A stretch of DNA of 64,000 nucleotides from Bradysia coprophila. Its lineage: Eukaryota > Arthropoda > Insecta > Diptera > Sciaridae. Shown here piece by piece: positions 32,935-44,216 of the stretch. Within the stretch, counting starts at the first letter, position 1, and every line of letters begins with the position of its first letter. The notes under the pieces are model-generated. The model saw only the letters and a list, made by a program, of their open reading frames with translations, did not search any database and was not told the origin of the DNA. Location: positions 2,170,001-2,234,000 of the forward strand of contig NW_023503632.1 in assembly GCF_014529535.1 (NCBI RefSeq). The letters run 5' to 3'. The translations under genes were made by a program, and so were the position numbers.

Positions 32935-34150
32935 TGAAATTTTATGTGATTCTCGTTGCTGAGACACCAGGTCGGTTCCCAAATTTTGGGATGACAGATG
33001 ATTCCTCTGGCACTTCCTACCTTCCATCGGATTTTTTAATGGATTTGGGTTATTTTCGACATAAGTGAGGTGTTCCAAGGTTGGTTTCTAAATTTTGGGA
33101 TGACAGATGATTCCTCTGGCACTTCCAAACTTCCATCGGATTTTTTGATGGTTTTGTGTTATTTTCGACATAAGTGAGGCGTTCCAAGGTTGGTTCCTAA
33201 ATTTTGGGATGACAGATGATTCCTCTGGCACTTCCTAACTTCCATCGGATTTTTTGATGGTTTTGGGTTATTTTCGACATAAGTGAGGTGTTCCAAGGTT
33301 GGTTCCTAAATTTTGGGATGACAGATGATTCCTCTGGCCCTTCCTAACTTCCATCGGTTTTTTTGATGGATTCGGGTTATTTTCGACATAAGTGAGGTGT
33401 TCCAAGGTTGGCTCCTAAATTTTGGGATGACAGATGATTCCTCTAGCACTTCCTAACTTCCATCGGATTTTTTTATGGATTCAGGTTATTTTCGACATAA
33501 GTGAGGTGTTCCAAGGTTGGTTCCTAAATTTTGGGATGACAGATGATTCCTCTGGCACTTCCTAACTTCCATCGGTTTTTTTGATGGATTTGGGTTATTT
33601 TCGACATAAGTGAGGTGCTCCAAGGTTGGTTCCTAAATTTTGGGATGACAGATGATTCCTCTAGCACTTCCTAACTTCCATCGGATTTTTTGATGGATTC
33701 AGGTTATTTTCGACATAAGTGAGGTGTTCCAAGGTTGGTTCCTAAATTTTGGGATGACAGATGATTCCTCTGGCACTTCCTAACTTCCATCGGATTTTTT
33801 GATGGTTTTGGGTTATTTTCGACATAAGTGAGGTGTTCCAAGGTTGGTTCCTAAATTTTGGGATGACAGATGATTCCTCTGGCCCTTCCTAACTTCCATC
33901 GGTTTTTTTGATGGATTCGGGTTATTTTCGACATAAGTGAGGTGTTCCAAGGTTGGTTCCTAAATTTTGGGATGACAGATGATTCCTCTAGCACTTCCTA
34001 ACTTCCTTCGGATTTTTTGATGGATTCGGGTTATTTTCGACATAAGTGAGGTGTTCCAAGGTTGGTTCCTATATTTTGGGATGACAGATGATTCATCTGG
34101 CACTTCCTAACTTCCATCGTATTTTCGATGGATTTGAGCTGCAGTCGACG
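32935..34150. repeat. 109-bp tandem repeat, about 11 units
   Basis: ATAAGTGAGGTGTTCCAAGG recurs at 33,061, 33,170, 33,279 and 33,388 (period 109) and onward. Each unit also has AAATTTTGGGATGACAGATG and CTTCCATCGG. Two diverged, inverted units lie at 62,811-63,060. It is noncoding. Confidence 0.9.
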
Positions 34151-34206
34151 TGAGATGCTTACAAAACTAGTGACCCTTACCCCTAAACTTCCAAAAGAAC
34201 TGATAT

Positions 34207-34649
34207 CCCCCAAAAAACCCAGAAGGGTAAATGTGACGCAAGTCCTTTATCTTACTTACAAAATAACTGATATCGCTGAGGGTGACGCATTCTGCGCCTG
34301 TACGTAAACTTTTTATCAACCGAAAAGTGACCCAAAAAGTTTCAGAAAGAAAATTTGACAAAAAAAAATGCGTCACAAAGTGGCAGATGTTGAGGTAACC
34401 ATGGCTATGAAAATAGGACAAAATCCGTCGTGAAATGATGGAATTTAAACGGAAGAAGGCCGAATCATCTGCCACTTTGTGACGCAATTTTTTTTTGTCA
34501 AATTTTCTTTCTGAAACTTTTTGGGTCACTTTTCGGTTGATAAAAAGTTTACGTACAGGCGCAGAATGCGTCACCCTCAGCGATATCAGTTATTTTGTAA
34601 GTAAGATAAAGGACTTGCGTCACATTTACCCTTCTGGGTTTTTTGGGGG
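34207..34649. mobile_element. Foldback MITE with 183-bp arms
   Basis: Arms 34,207-34,389 and 34,466-34,649 are almost perfectly complementary around a 76-bp spacer. They include CCCAGAAGGGTAAATGTGACG, ACTGATATCGCTGAGGGTGA and GCGTCACAAAGTGGCAGATG. A diverged copy is at 62,360-62,770, and a more decayed relative seems to lie at 34,750-35,030. No coding capacity is seen. Confidence 0.9.
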
Positions 34650-34929
34650 ATAGAAAATACACCAAATTGACTTTTCGTCAAATTTTCGAATTTCGTCAAA
34701 TTTTCAAATTTTGCCAAATTTCCGAATTTCTGTTATAAACTGTTATAAAAAGCAGTGTTCTAAAACTTCTAAAACGACTGATATCCCAACAAAAATCTCT
34801 TCGAGAAAAGTGAGGTACAATTTCTAAAATGAATGATATCGCTAGAGTTGACGCTTTCAGCTTCGTTACGCAAAAATTAAATTTTACACTCAATTTTAGT
34901 TCAAACAAGCTCGCTTAGTTTTATCTCAT

Positions 34930-35117
34930 CATCTGCCAAATAATTTTTACCAAAAAAAAATTTGACTGGAAACAGCCAAAATTTTACCAAAAAAATCTGC
35001 GTCGCAAAGTGGCAAATGTTCAAGAACAGACCAGCAAGAAAATTTATCTGCCACATGCGACATATCCAAAACTCTTGAGTACGAAACACAGAAACCCATT
35101 TCAAACAGCTCGTCAAT
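34930..35117 (-). pseudogene. Transposon-type ORF, part downstream of the BEL insertion
   Basis: On the minus strand the frame continues directly from the ORF at 44,217-44,600 if the BEL element and one TCAAT are removed (ELFEMGFCVSYSRVLDMS). It then decays into foldback-related sequence. It serves as the empty-site proof of the BEL insertion. Confidence 0.6.
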
Positions 35118-35576
35118 TGTAAGAATTGACTTCAGCCTTCGATGTTTCTGATATCAATCTTACGAAATTTTCATTACTTGAATTTCGATCTTAATCACTT
35201 GATTTCAATCTTTTTTCCTTTCTGGAATTATTCAAACTCTTGAGTTAATTCAGTTAAGTAACTAACTTTATTTCCAAATTTACAGGTCTTTTTATACCTA
35301 AAAATGATTTGATTGTCACGATTATTGTTGTGATCAAATAAAGTATTAATTATTTTGCAATCTTGCAGAACCAATATACATGACATTCTATAAATTGATC
35401 AGAACATTAATTCGTGACATTTTTAATTCCTGATTGATTAATTTGACAATTGTTTACCAATTCAACATTTTATATTTTTGCACGTATATCTTCGTGCCTA
35501 TTTCCTTTTCGTGCCCTTAGTGAATTAATCACATTTGCGCATTTATTTTAATTATATCATATGTCTGATTTAGACA
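35118..35576 (-). repeat. BEL 3' LTR (459 bp)
   Basis: It begins TGTAAGAATTGAC and ends TTTAGACA as read on the plus strand, with AATAAAG inside. It is about 99% identical to 43,759-44,216. The left flank is TCAAT. Confidence 0.95.
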
Positions 35577-37300
35577 TCCTCCCGCTCTATAGCAACAGAT
35601 GAAGAATTTGTTGATTCTGGTTGCATAATAGCAATTAATGATGGGTCACCAGTATTGCTCTGATGAATATTATTTTCTTCATTACCAATTTTGTTTTTTG
35701 CATATATCATCAAATTAATAATAATTCTCCATAACCATTTCCAAACTATAAGCATGATGATTCCGATGAACAGTATTATGCCAATTATGTCTTTCGTTTT
35801 TTGTTGTTGTTGTTCTGTGTTGTATTCATCTCGAATTATTTTTATTTCTGATTGAATTTGGTTGAATTGATCGGTGTGATCGCTGATATTCAGGTTTAGT
35901 TTCGTTGAGTGCTCTTTCACTGCTTCACTTAATTGCATTTGTGGTTGGAAATCAATGTATCCCGTTGTTTTAATAATTGAAGTTGCAATAAACGTATTTC
36001 CATCGTAACTGGCTTCACATCCAGCATCCATTTCCAGAATTCCCGAACCAGTTAAAGTCATTGTGTTCACGTCATTGTGGCAGACAATATTTACTGTAAT
36101 GTCTTTTTTTAGATTGTAGATCCATTGATTTCTATTGGTTAGTGCATGCCAGAAATCTTCATCAGATGACACCGTAATTTTACATTTTGGATTTAACATT
36201 GGTTGTCTTGCCAGAATGTCTCGTTCACATTTACTTTTTTCGGATAAAGCCGTGTTCCAAGGTTTTGTTATTTCGCATGTAATTGTTCCACTTGGTGGTC
36301 GCATACATGTTGTTAGTTCTTCTTTAGTCAATTGGTAAAATACATCTTTTTGCAGGGTCATCAACAAATATTCTGATTCAACCTGAATTGAAACGCGTTG
36401 ATTATTATATTTCGTTGGAACTGGTATTAAATGGAATATTTGAAATTCAAACGTTGATACTAGTGGAATATGAATTTCAATGAGTACAACTTTATTCATT
36501 ACTCTGATAGTTCCCCTCATCAATTCATAGAATGATTTCATGTCATTTTGGGGATCAGAAGGAAGTTTTGTGCCCACAGGTATGTTATCATTGATTACAG
36601 CCAACTGTTCTTTGAATTGTCGTGGAGTGAAGAGGTAACTACTGATGTGTCCTTGTTGCAAATCGGTTAACATTTGTACAATTTCGCGTTGTATTTCTTC
36701 GGTTCGGTCAATCCAACTTGAAACATACACAGTCCAACCCAGTACTTGATTCTGCATCTTGTTCAATTCGGTTACGTTCATTAGTGTATCAATTGCATTT
36801 GTAAGTTTTTGATAATTCGATGCACCTTCCGTTTGCAATGATTTCATGATATTTGCTGTTAATTCTACAGTATATGTTTGCCTTTTTATAAGATTGGTTA
36901 AATAGTTGACATCAGTTTTGCATTTCTCGATGTCGTTATTCAGAATTGTTGCATGCTCTGCATCCATGATGCCAAATAGCTTATTGCTCAACCATCCAAT
37001 TCCGTCGAATGCACCTCGTTTCTTTCTGGTTTCATGTAATTTGTTCTCTCGAAGTAATTCATTCATTGTTTTAATGTTCGTAATTCGATGCATCGATATT
37101 AATTCTTTGCAGTGTGATTGCTCTTTCGTAGGTTGTAATTTCTCACACAATTCATTGATTGTATTTTTCTAAGTCAAAATATACCACCAAATTCCAATGA
37201 GATTTTGTTAAACTGGCTCGTCCCAGATTTTCAAAGTATATTCCGGCATTCGTTTCAAAGGGTGTTATTTTTATAGGAGTTTCTGTTGCTCCACACAATA
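35570..37300 (-). pseudogene. Env-like glycoprotein of the BEL element
   Basis: This ORF of about 526 codons (37,150-35,570) belongs to the insect errantivirus/baculovirus F-type envelope family by layout. A furin-like RKKR site is followed by a hydrophobic glycine-containing stretch. There is a long Cys-containing ectodomain, then a coiled-coil-like Gln-rich segment, and one transmembrane helix (IIGIILFIGIIMLIVWKWLW) near the C-terminus with a short tail. The stop lies inside the 3' LTR. A signal-peptide-like hydrophobic segment is encoded upstream (about 37,290-37,340) in the end of the preceding frame, but a frame change near 37,150 separates it. In the family this protein mediates membrane fusion. 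Here it is broken. Confidence 0.8.
35577..35587 (-). other. Polypurine tract
   Basis: On the minus strand GAGCGGGAGGA abuts the 3' LTR. This is where second-strand synthesis would be primed. Confidence 0.8.
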
Positions 37301-37955
37301 AAATCAAACCAAACAAGGCAACCATAGCAGAAACCTTGCTTACTTTGATACGAGGTCTCAATGAGCGCGAGTTTTGACTATTCCTTTTTTCCGATTTTTC
37401 CAGCTGTTGCTCGCTTTGTTTCTTTAATTCCAAGCTTTTTTGCTGTACCTCATCCATTTCCGTTAATAATGGACATAATTTAACAATTGGTCGCGTTATG
37501 AGAGTTGCCTTTGCAGGGTTTCCGGTAGCTACTTTCAATGTTGCCACCCTAACATGGCCATCTACTCCTGCATGCGTTTCTGTTATTCGTCCCACTAACC
37601 ATTTTTGAGGTGGCAAATTTTCTTCTTTTACCGCTACTATATCTCCAACTTTCAGATTTGGTGCTTCCTGTTGCCATTTGTGTCTTTTTTGTAATGTGCT
37701 CAGGTACTCGTTGCTCCATCTTGCCCATATTTGTCGATTAAGTAATTGTACGTATTCCCACCGTTTATTGCGTGTAATCATATGGTCCATTTTTCTTGGT
37801 TCCGGTGGTGCCATTAAAGCATTCCCGATCAAAAAATGACCTGGTGTTAGTACGTCTAATGATTCGATGTCATTACTTATAGCGCAAATTGGTCTTGAAT
37901 TCAGACATGCTTCAACTTTAGTCAGAAGGGTGCCATACTCTTCAAACGTTAGTGA
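37152..37955 (-). pseudogene. BEL pol: C-terminal end of integrase (DUF5641-type)
   Basis: The frame 37,832-37,152 carries the integrase tail typical of BEL elements (RWSNEYLSTLQKRHKW, LKVGDIVAVKEENLPPQKW, VATLKVATG). It then runs on into the putative env leader (VSKVSAMVALFGLILLCGA). The preceding 120 nt (LTPGHFLIGNALM) are open in the same direction. A one-base shift near 37,955 parts this from the catalytic core. Confidence 0.8.
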
Positions 37956-38907
37956 CGACTTTCCCAGTCTTTTTCAAGTGTCCTTTCATCGATCTCACAC
38001 CACGTTCCCAGAGTCCGCCAAAATAAGAGTCGCTGGTGGAAAGAATTCCCAGTGAATTCTTCGATTTACCAGCAGTTCTGCCATCTCGTCATTTTTTACT
38101 TTAAAGAAATCTCGCTCCATTTTATTTGCAGCACCTACAAAATTTGTCCCATTATCGCTATACATAACAGTTGGTAGGCCCCTTCTACTGATAAATCGAT
38201 CAAATGCTGCTAGAAAGCTTGTTGTGGTTGCATTGCTGACAAGTTCCAAATGAATTGCCTTTGTTGCCATGCACACGAAAATAGCTATGTATCCTTCTTC
38301 TATTTTAGCCGATCTCAAATTCGATGATTTCACTTGGATTGGCCCCGCATAATCAACTCCTGTATGTAAAAAACTTCGTCCTGGCGTCACTCTTGCAGCT
38401 GGCAAATTTCCCATTTTTTGTTGATTAGTTTGTCCAGCGAATTTACGACAAGTAATACATTGGTTGAATGCGTCCTTTGCTATTCGTTTACCTTGAATAG
38501 TCCAGAAACGTTTCCTTATTAGATTTTGTATTAACTGAGGCCCACCATGTAACGTGATTCGATGCATTTTTTGATACAACAATTTTGTGATTATATGTCC
38601 GTTTGGTAATATTATCGGATGTTTCTCTTCAAATGAAATTGATGCGTTCTCTAATCTTCCTCCCACTCTTAACAAACCGGTTTTGTCCAAAAATGGGTCC
38701 AAAGATAAAAGCTTACTCTTTTTTGAAATTGGTAGGTCCCTTTTTAAGTCAAACAATTCTTGAGGAAAGCTTTCTATTTGACATTGTCTTAGTACGATGA
38801 TTTCTGCTTCCTTTAATTCTGGTACTGTTAGTCTGCCCACTTGTCGATCCTTGAATCTTTTGCAATATGCTATCACCCGTACCAATTTATCAAATGATGA
38901 AAAACGT
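37956..38907 (-). pseudogene. BEL pol: integrase core
   Basis: The zinc-binding part reads MHRITLHGGPQL through CITCRKFAGQ. The core has Asp in HTGVDYAGPI and Asp in VMYSDNGTNFVGA. The third acidic residue (FGGLWE) is only in frame after a one-base shift near 38,030. An in-frame TAG at 38,910-38,912 divides this from the RNase H block. Confidence 0.85.
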
Positions 38908-38909
38908 TC

Positions 38910-39985
38910 CTAAAGCGAATCCTGTTCCATCATTGCTATATTTACAATTATTCGTCTTTTTTCCAAAGTTGGTTCTGGTATTTCTGTGGTTGTCCATGTT
39001 TTAGGATTTTGTTTTAACCACAATGGGCCAGTAAACCAAATGTGATTTATTTCCAATTTTGACGGCATTATTCCTCGAGATGCGCAATCAGCGGGATTCT
39101 CTTCGGATTTAACATGTTCCCAAATTTCAATTTTGTCACTGATGATTTCTGATACTCTGTTCGCCACGAAAGTTTTCCAACGTTCAGGTCCTGATTTTAT
39201 CCATCCCAACGTTATCATAGAATCACTCCACGCAAATGTAGGTGCATCGTTTATCTGAAGGGCCTTTTTCGTTTTTGACATTAATTTACTCAAAAGTACG
39301 GCTGCGCATAGCTCCAATTGAGGTAATGTCAATTTTGATTTTTTCGATGCTACTCGCGTCTTTGAAGTGATCATTGTTACTTTCACTTCATCTTCAGATT
39401 CCACCCGAGTGTATACTACTGCCGCGTATTTTTGTTCTGATGCGTCACAAAATCCGCACAATATCAATTCATTTCCAGTTCTCAAATGCATCCAACGTGG
39501 GATCTTCAAATTTTCGATTGATGTCAACTCATTTTTGAACGTCTTCCAATCATTAATAACCAATTCCGGTAATTGATCGTCCCAGTCTAAATCCGTCAGA
39601 TAAGCCCCTTGCATTATCAGTTTTGCTTTTATCATCACTGGCGCTATCCATCCCAATGGGTCGTATAATCGTGACGCTTGTGACAATAATTTCCTTTTTG
39701 TGGTTGCTTCTTCTTCAAAAATCCAATTAACCTTAAAACTGAAGGTGTCATTTTTTGGATTCCAACGTATGCCTAATGCCTTTGTTTCGTCTTCCTCAAA
39801 CATTTGTAATGCTGCTTCCGTTTGTTCATGTGGAATAGTTTTTAGCAGCTCCTTGTTATTTGAGGTCCACTTTCTTAGTACCATTCCTCCAGTTTTTAAA
39901 GATTCTATAACTGCATCCTTTTCTAAGACTGCCTGTTCTAGATTATCGCTCCCAGATATTAAATCATCCACGTAGAAATCATCTT
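38910..39985 (-). pseudogene. BEL pol: RT palm end, RNase H
   Basis: It starts at the catalytic YVDDLISGS, followed by the BEL connection LYDPLGWIAPVMIKAKLIMQ (peptidase A17-type region). The RNase H-like domain has LCGFCDASEQKYAAVVY and KLTLPQLELCAAVLLSKLM, and ends TFVANRVSEI with ENPADCASRG. A one-base shift near 39,985 separates it from the upstream RT. Confidence 0.9.
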
Positions 39986-39988
39986 TTA

Positions 39989-41233
39989 TTATTCGTTCAG
40001 CTTATACTTATTTTTCATATCATTTGCGATTTGAATCAAGGTCCTGGTTGCCATGAATGGTGCTGCAGCTGTTCCGAATGTAGCTGTAGTTAATTGAAAT
40101 TCCTTTATCTGAGAGTTGGGATCTGTTCTCCACAGAATGGTGTGGTACTGTTGATCATCAGTATCCAAATTTATCTGTCGATACATTTTTTCAATATCAG
40201 CTTTAAATACTATATTATGCTTGCGCCGACGGATCAAAATTGCTGTCAAATCTTGCTGTTGTTGACGTCCGATGTGCATGCATTCATTTAATGAAACACC
40301 TGTACTCGTTTTCGCTGATGCGTCAAATACAACACGCAATTTTGTAGTTAAGCTGTTTGCATTTAATACTGCGTGATGCGGTATGAAATATTTCTTTTTG
40401 TTCTGATCTAAACTTGTCACTTCTTTCATGTGACCAAGACTCAGGTATTCATTCATTACCTTTGAGTATTCCATTTTTAGCTTTGAATCAGATTTAAAAC
40501 GTTTCTCTAAATGAAGAAATCGTGCCATGCATTGACCTCTGGAGTTCCCCAGACGATCTGGTCCCATTTTTTCCTTAAATGGAATCTTTACTACATATTT
40601 TCCATTGATGTCCCGTTTTACTGTTTTTTGATAAAAACTTTCACACTCCAATTCCTCCTTGGTTGCCTGTCGTTCTGGTTTTAATTCTTCTATTTCCCAG
40701 AATTTTGCCAAGTCGAGTTTATCGAGACTGCAGTTATATTCCTCATTATTTGATGTGCTGATGAGACATTTTACCTCCTTTGAGTGCCATTGCCGATCTA
40801 TATTTCCAGACATTATCCATCCAAGTGCTGTCTCTTGTGTCATGGGTTGTCCTTGAGGACCCTTTATGAAACCTGTCCTCATTATTTCGACCAATGCATC
40901 CATCCCAATGAGCATATCGATTGGACCGCGCTTATAAAAATATGGATCTGCCCATGTAAGTCCTTTTAGATGATTCCATTCATCAGGATTGTAGTTATTG
41001 TCCGGAAGCATATGCGTCAATTTTTTTAAAACGTAGCATTCTATTTCCAAACTCCAGTTTGATCTAAATCTTGCAAATAGCTCAATGGTTATGCGCTTTA
41101 CATCATTTACATCTGATCCACCCAACCCGGTAATATTCCGTCCAGTGGATGTAATAGGTAGCAATAACCTCTCTGCAGCTTGCTTTGTCATCATTGATCC
41201 TTGTGATCCAGAATCGATTAAAGCTCGTAACAT
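39989..41233 (-). pseudogene. BEL pol: aspartic protease and RT fingers
   Basis: The protease active site is LRALIDSGSQGSMM, followed by the DUF1758-type region (GMDALVEIMRTGFIKG). The RT starts with KYFIPHHAVLNANS and LRVVFDASAKTSTGVSLN, then VFKADIEKMYRQI. The frame ends just before the YVDD box. Confidence 0.9.
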
Positions 41234-41234
41234 G

Positions 41235-43677
41235 ACCAGCTGTTACAATCACTGTTACAATTGCAGTTGCCAGCATTATGTCTTGTGGCAATATTGTTGA
41301 ATGTAATACAACCAGACCATTGGATGATTCATTCTCCTTTGTTTCATGAAGCCATGTTCTGTGTTTCTCATTGCACTTTTGGCATGGTTTCTTTTTATTG
41401 CAACTCAATTTCTCAGAATGTTGCTTTAGGCAATTAAAACACAATTTTTTCTTTGTAGCTAAATCCCACCTGTTTTTAACTTCCATCCCTTTGAAAGTGT
41501 CGCATGAAAATAGATGGTGATCCTTATCACAAGCCACACACTTCACTTGACCTACTGCCGATTGGTAAGTCTTTATTGGTTTTTTCAGGACCATCCGTAA
41601 ATTTTCCGTTCGAAGATTATTTGCTTCAATACGTTCCATAATCCTGTATTGCCCTTCCATGAATTCTTTCAGTTGTTCCCATCTTGGTAATTCTGCTGAA
41701 TTACTGATGTATTTTTCCCATTCTCGATGGAGGTCGGATGTGAATTTTTGGGTGACGCACAAAACGATCCAGTCGTCCCAATGTTCTATTGGTCGATCCA
41801 AATTCTGTAAAGCTAGTAACGTTTGATCTGTTAGATCTAGCATAGTTTTAATGGATCTAGCGTCCCCTTTTTGCATCGACTGGGCTGTTACCTTTCCTAA
41901 CAGCTTATAGACAACCACCTTTTTGTTTTCAAACCTGTGTACTAGCCTATCCCAGGCGCACTGCATGTTTACTTCAGAAACTGTTAAATCTCCGATTAGT
42001 CGTTCAGCTTCACCAGTGAGGTTTGTTTTCAATAATTGCATTCGTTGACTGTTCGAAAGTTGCACATTTTCCAACACCATTGTTTTGAACAAGTCCCGGA
42101 ATGTCACCCATTTGAAATAATCACCATTGAATTTTGGAATTGTAACTCTGCTTAGTTTCAATCCTTCAACTTTATGATCCATTTCTCGTTGCATCTGCCC
42201 CTGTAGCAGTACCAACATTTCTTCTACTTCACCTTCAACCTTCAGAAAGGTTTCAGTATATATTTCTGTAGAATCTTTCGTTTGAATTTCTTCATCGTCT
42301 AGCTCAACTCGTTTCCATAATTCGTTGATTTTTTTTGCTTTAACCTGTGCATATACTGAAGTGATTGATTGTATGCCATTGTCTCGAATTTTTTGTGAAA
42401 CTTCTGCGATATGTCGTCTTAACGTTTCAAATCTGATTTCCTGAAGAAACAATTTCGACGTGTCTTCGGTTTCCTGATCTTCCTCTTCTTCTGCTGGAAT
42501 AGCCACTAACACTGCCATGTAGTCGTGATAAATCTTTTTGTACTTCTCCACAAGTTGAGTGAATTGTCTGGTGTTAATTCCTCTTCGAGCTCATTTTGTG
42601 TTTTAAGGAATTCTTGCCATGTAGCCAAAGCTTCACTTATTTTCTTCTTTTTGTAATTTGCATGTTGAGACTGTTTGTTCCTTTTCTTGTGCTTTTCCCA
42701 GAGAATATCGAATTTTTCTCCGGCTTTGTTGAGCTCGCTGATTTGCTCGCTTCGTTGCATCTCGGAACCTTTGTACTTCCAAATCGAACCACTGCTGTAT
42801 TATTTTTGACTGTTTCGCTTGTGGATGTTCCGCGTATCTACTTTCTATTGCCAATGCGATATTAGTCTTTTTTGCTACAGAAAACTTTTTCACTTCTTGA
42901 CACTGTGATTTAAAAACCTTTAGATTAGGGCGCGTACTTTGATTAGGGTTCCCATTCGTCCTCTTTTTAGAGGACATGTCCTCTTTTTTCGTCTCGTTCT
43001 TCTTTTTTACAAAAGTTCTAAGAACATCACTTTTTTGATGAAAACGTCCTCTTTGTCCTCTTTTTTTCAGGTCTTCTTCTTTTTTAAGTAAATTTAATAC
43101 CTAAAAAACGAAAAAATTTCGCTGCGCGGCATTAACTAATGATCTTCTCTGTCAGAGAATCTCTAAAAGGAAATACAACAAACTCTTCACATCAAAAAAA
43201 AATTTCGCTCGCTCCGGTCGCATTCTTTACCTAATCCTTTCCTTACATTAAAACAAAAGTTAGTAATTTTACAAGAAAGAAAATAGTGTAGCGTTGTGTG
43301 AAATACCAATGATCACGCAATGATAAGGTAAAACGAATTCTGTATTCAGATAATATGGAGTGGATGTTATCACTGAGAAGGAATCCAAAAGAATATCAGG
43401 ACTATTTCAGAGCATTTTTGAATTTTTTGTTTTCAGCATGAACTGTGGCGTAAATTACACAATAGTTGCACAAAGTGAATGTACAGATGTACAGTCGTTG
43501 TAATTCCGCGTCAGAAATTCACTTTTCGTCCTTTTTTTTGAATGTGAAGGCGTCCTCTTTTCGTCCTCTTTTTTGACGCCGAAATGTCCTCTTTTTCAAA
43601 ATTGAAAAATGGGAACCCTAACTTTGATTCACTTCTATATTTTTGGTTAGAAAATGAGAAATTCTTTGTATCTTCAT
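41235..43677 (-). pseudogene. BEL gag, interrupted by a hAT MITE
   Basis: A start codon at 43,677 opens about 19 codons before the MITE; removing the MITE and one target copy keeps the frame. The middle (IPKFNGDYFKWVTFRDLF, LTGEAERLIGDL) is the BEL-type DUF1759 capsid. The end has three Cys/His zinc knuckles (CVACDKDHHLFSC, KLCFNCLKQH, CQKCNEKHRTWLH). Frame changes occur near 42,765, 42,550 and 41,235. Confidence 0.85.
42944..43620. mobile_element. hAT MITE, 677 bp, with 8-bp target duplication
   Basis: The terminal inverted repeat is TAGGGTTCCCATT at each end. The flanks are identical 8-bp copies ACTTTGAT (42,936-42,943 and 43,621-43,628). Near both ends TCGTCCTCTTTTTT-type words recur five or more times and are partly inverted, acting as subterminal repeats. 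No transposase is encoded. Confidence 0.93.
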
Positions 43678-43739
43678 TTATACTTGTAATAATCTGATTA
43701 TTACACCACTTAACTTTGTGGATGTATACTTCCTTGCCG

Positions 43740-43757
43740 ATCCGGCTCGAAGGACCA
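43740..43757 (-). other. Primer-binding site, probably tRNA-Tyr
   Basis: Two bases after the 5' LTR the minus strand reads TGGTCCTTCGAGCCGGAT. This complements a tRNA 3' end with CCA plus an acceptor arm TCGAAGGA, as in insect tRNA-Tyr. It would prime first-strand synthesis. Confidence 0.75.
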
Positions 43758-43758
43758 A

Positions 43759-44216
43759 TGTAAGAATTGACTTCAGCCTTCGATGTTTCTGATATCAATC
43801 TTACGAAATTTTCATTACTTGAATTTCGATCTTAATCACTTGATTTCAATCTTTTTTCCTTTCTGGAATTATTCAAACTCTTGAGTTAATTCAGTTAAGT
43901 AACTAACTTTATTTCCAAATTTACAGGTCTTTTTATACCTAAAAATGATTTGATTGTCACGATTATTGTTGTGATCAAATAAAGTATTAATTATTTTGCA
44001 ATCTTGCAGAACCAATATACATGTCATTCTATAAATTGATCAGAACATTAATTCGTGACATTTTTAATTCCTGATTGATTAATTTGACAATTTTTTACCA
44101 ATTCAACATTTTATATTTTTGCACGTATATCTTCGTGCCTTTTCCTTTTCGTTCCCTTAGTGAATTAATCACATTTGCGCATTTATTTTAATTATATCAT
44201 ATGTCTGATTTAGACA
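43759..44216 (-). repeat. BEL 5' LTR (458 bp)
   Basis: It pairs with 35,118-35,576. It is followed by the target copy TCAAT at 44,217-44,221. Confidence 0.95.

Larger units (their letters stand above)
35118..44216 (-). mobile_element. BEL/Pao LTR retrotransposon with env-like gene
   Basis: Two LTRs (35,118-35,576 and 43,759-44,216), each TG..CA, bound an 8.2-kb interior in minus orientation. The flanks share the 5-bp target duplication TCAAT. A primer-binding site, polypurine tract, gag, protease, RT/RNase H, integrase and a third env-like ORF are all recognisable. The LTRs differ by about three substitutions and one single-base indel, so the insertion is young. Even so, gag, pol and env are interrupted by several frame changes and one stop. 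A hAT MITE sits in gag. The copy as written is not functional. Confidence 0.93.

Noticed and set aside
37867..41300. Many plus-strand ORFs of 60-95 codons across the BEL element
   Set aside because: They are antisense shadows of gag-pol, whose motifs are all on the minus strand.
43740..43757. Possible tRNA gene fragment
   Set aside because: Only the 3' end of a tRNA is matched, directly next to an LTR. It is a primer-binding site.
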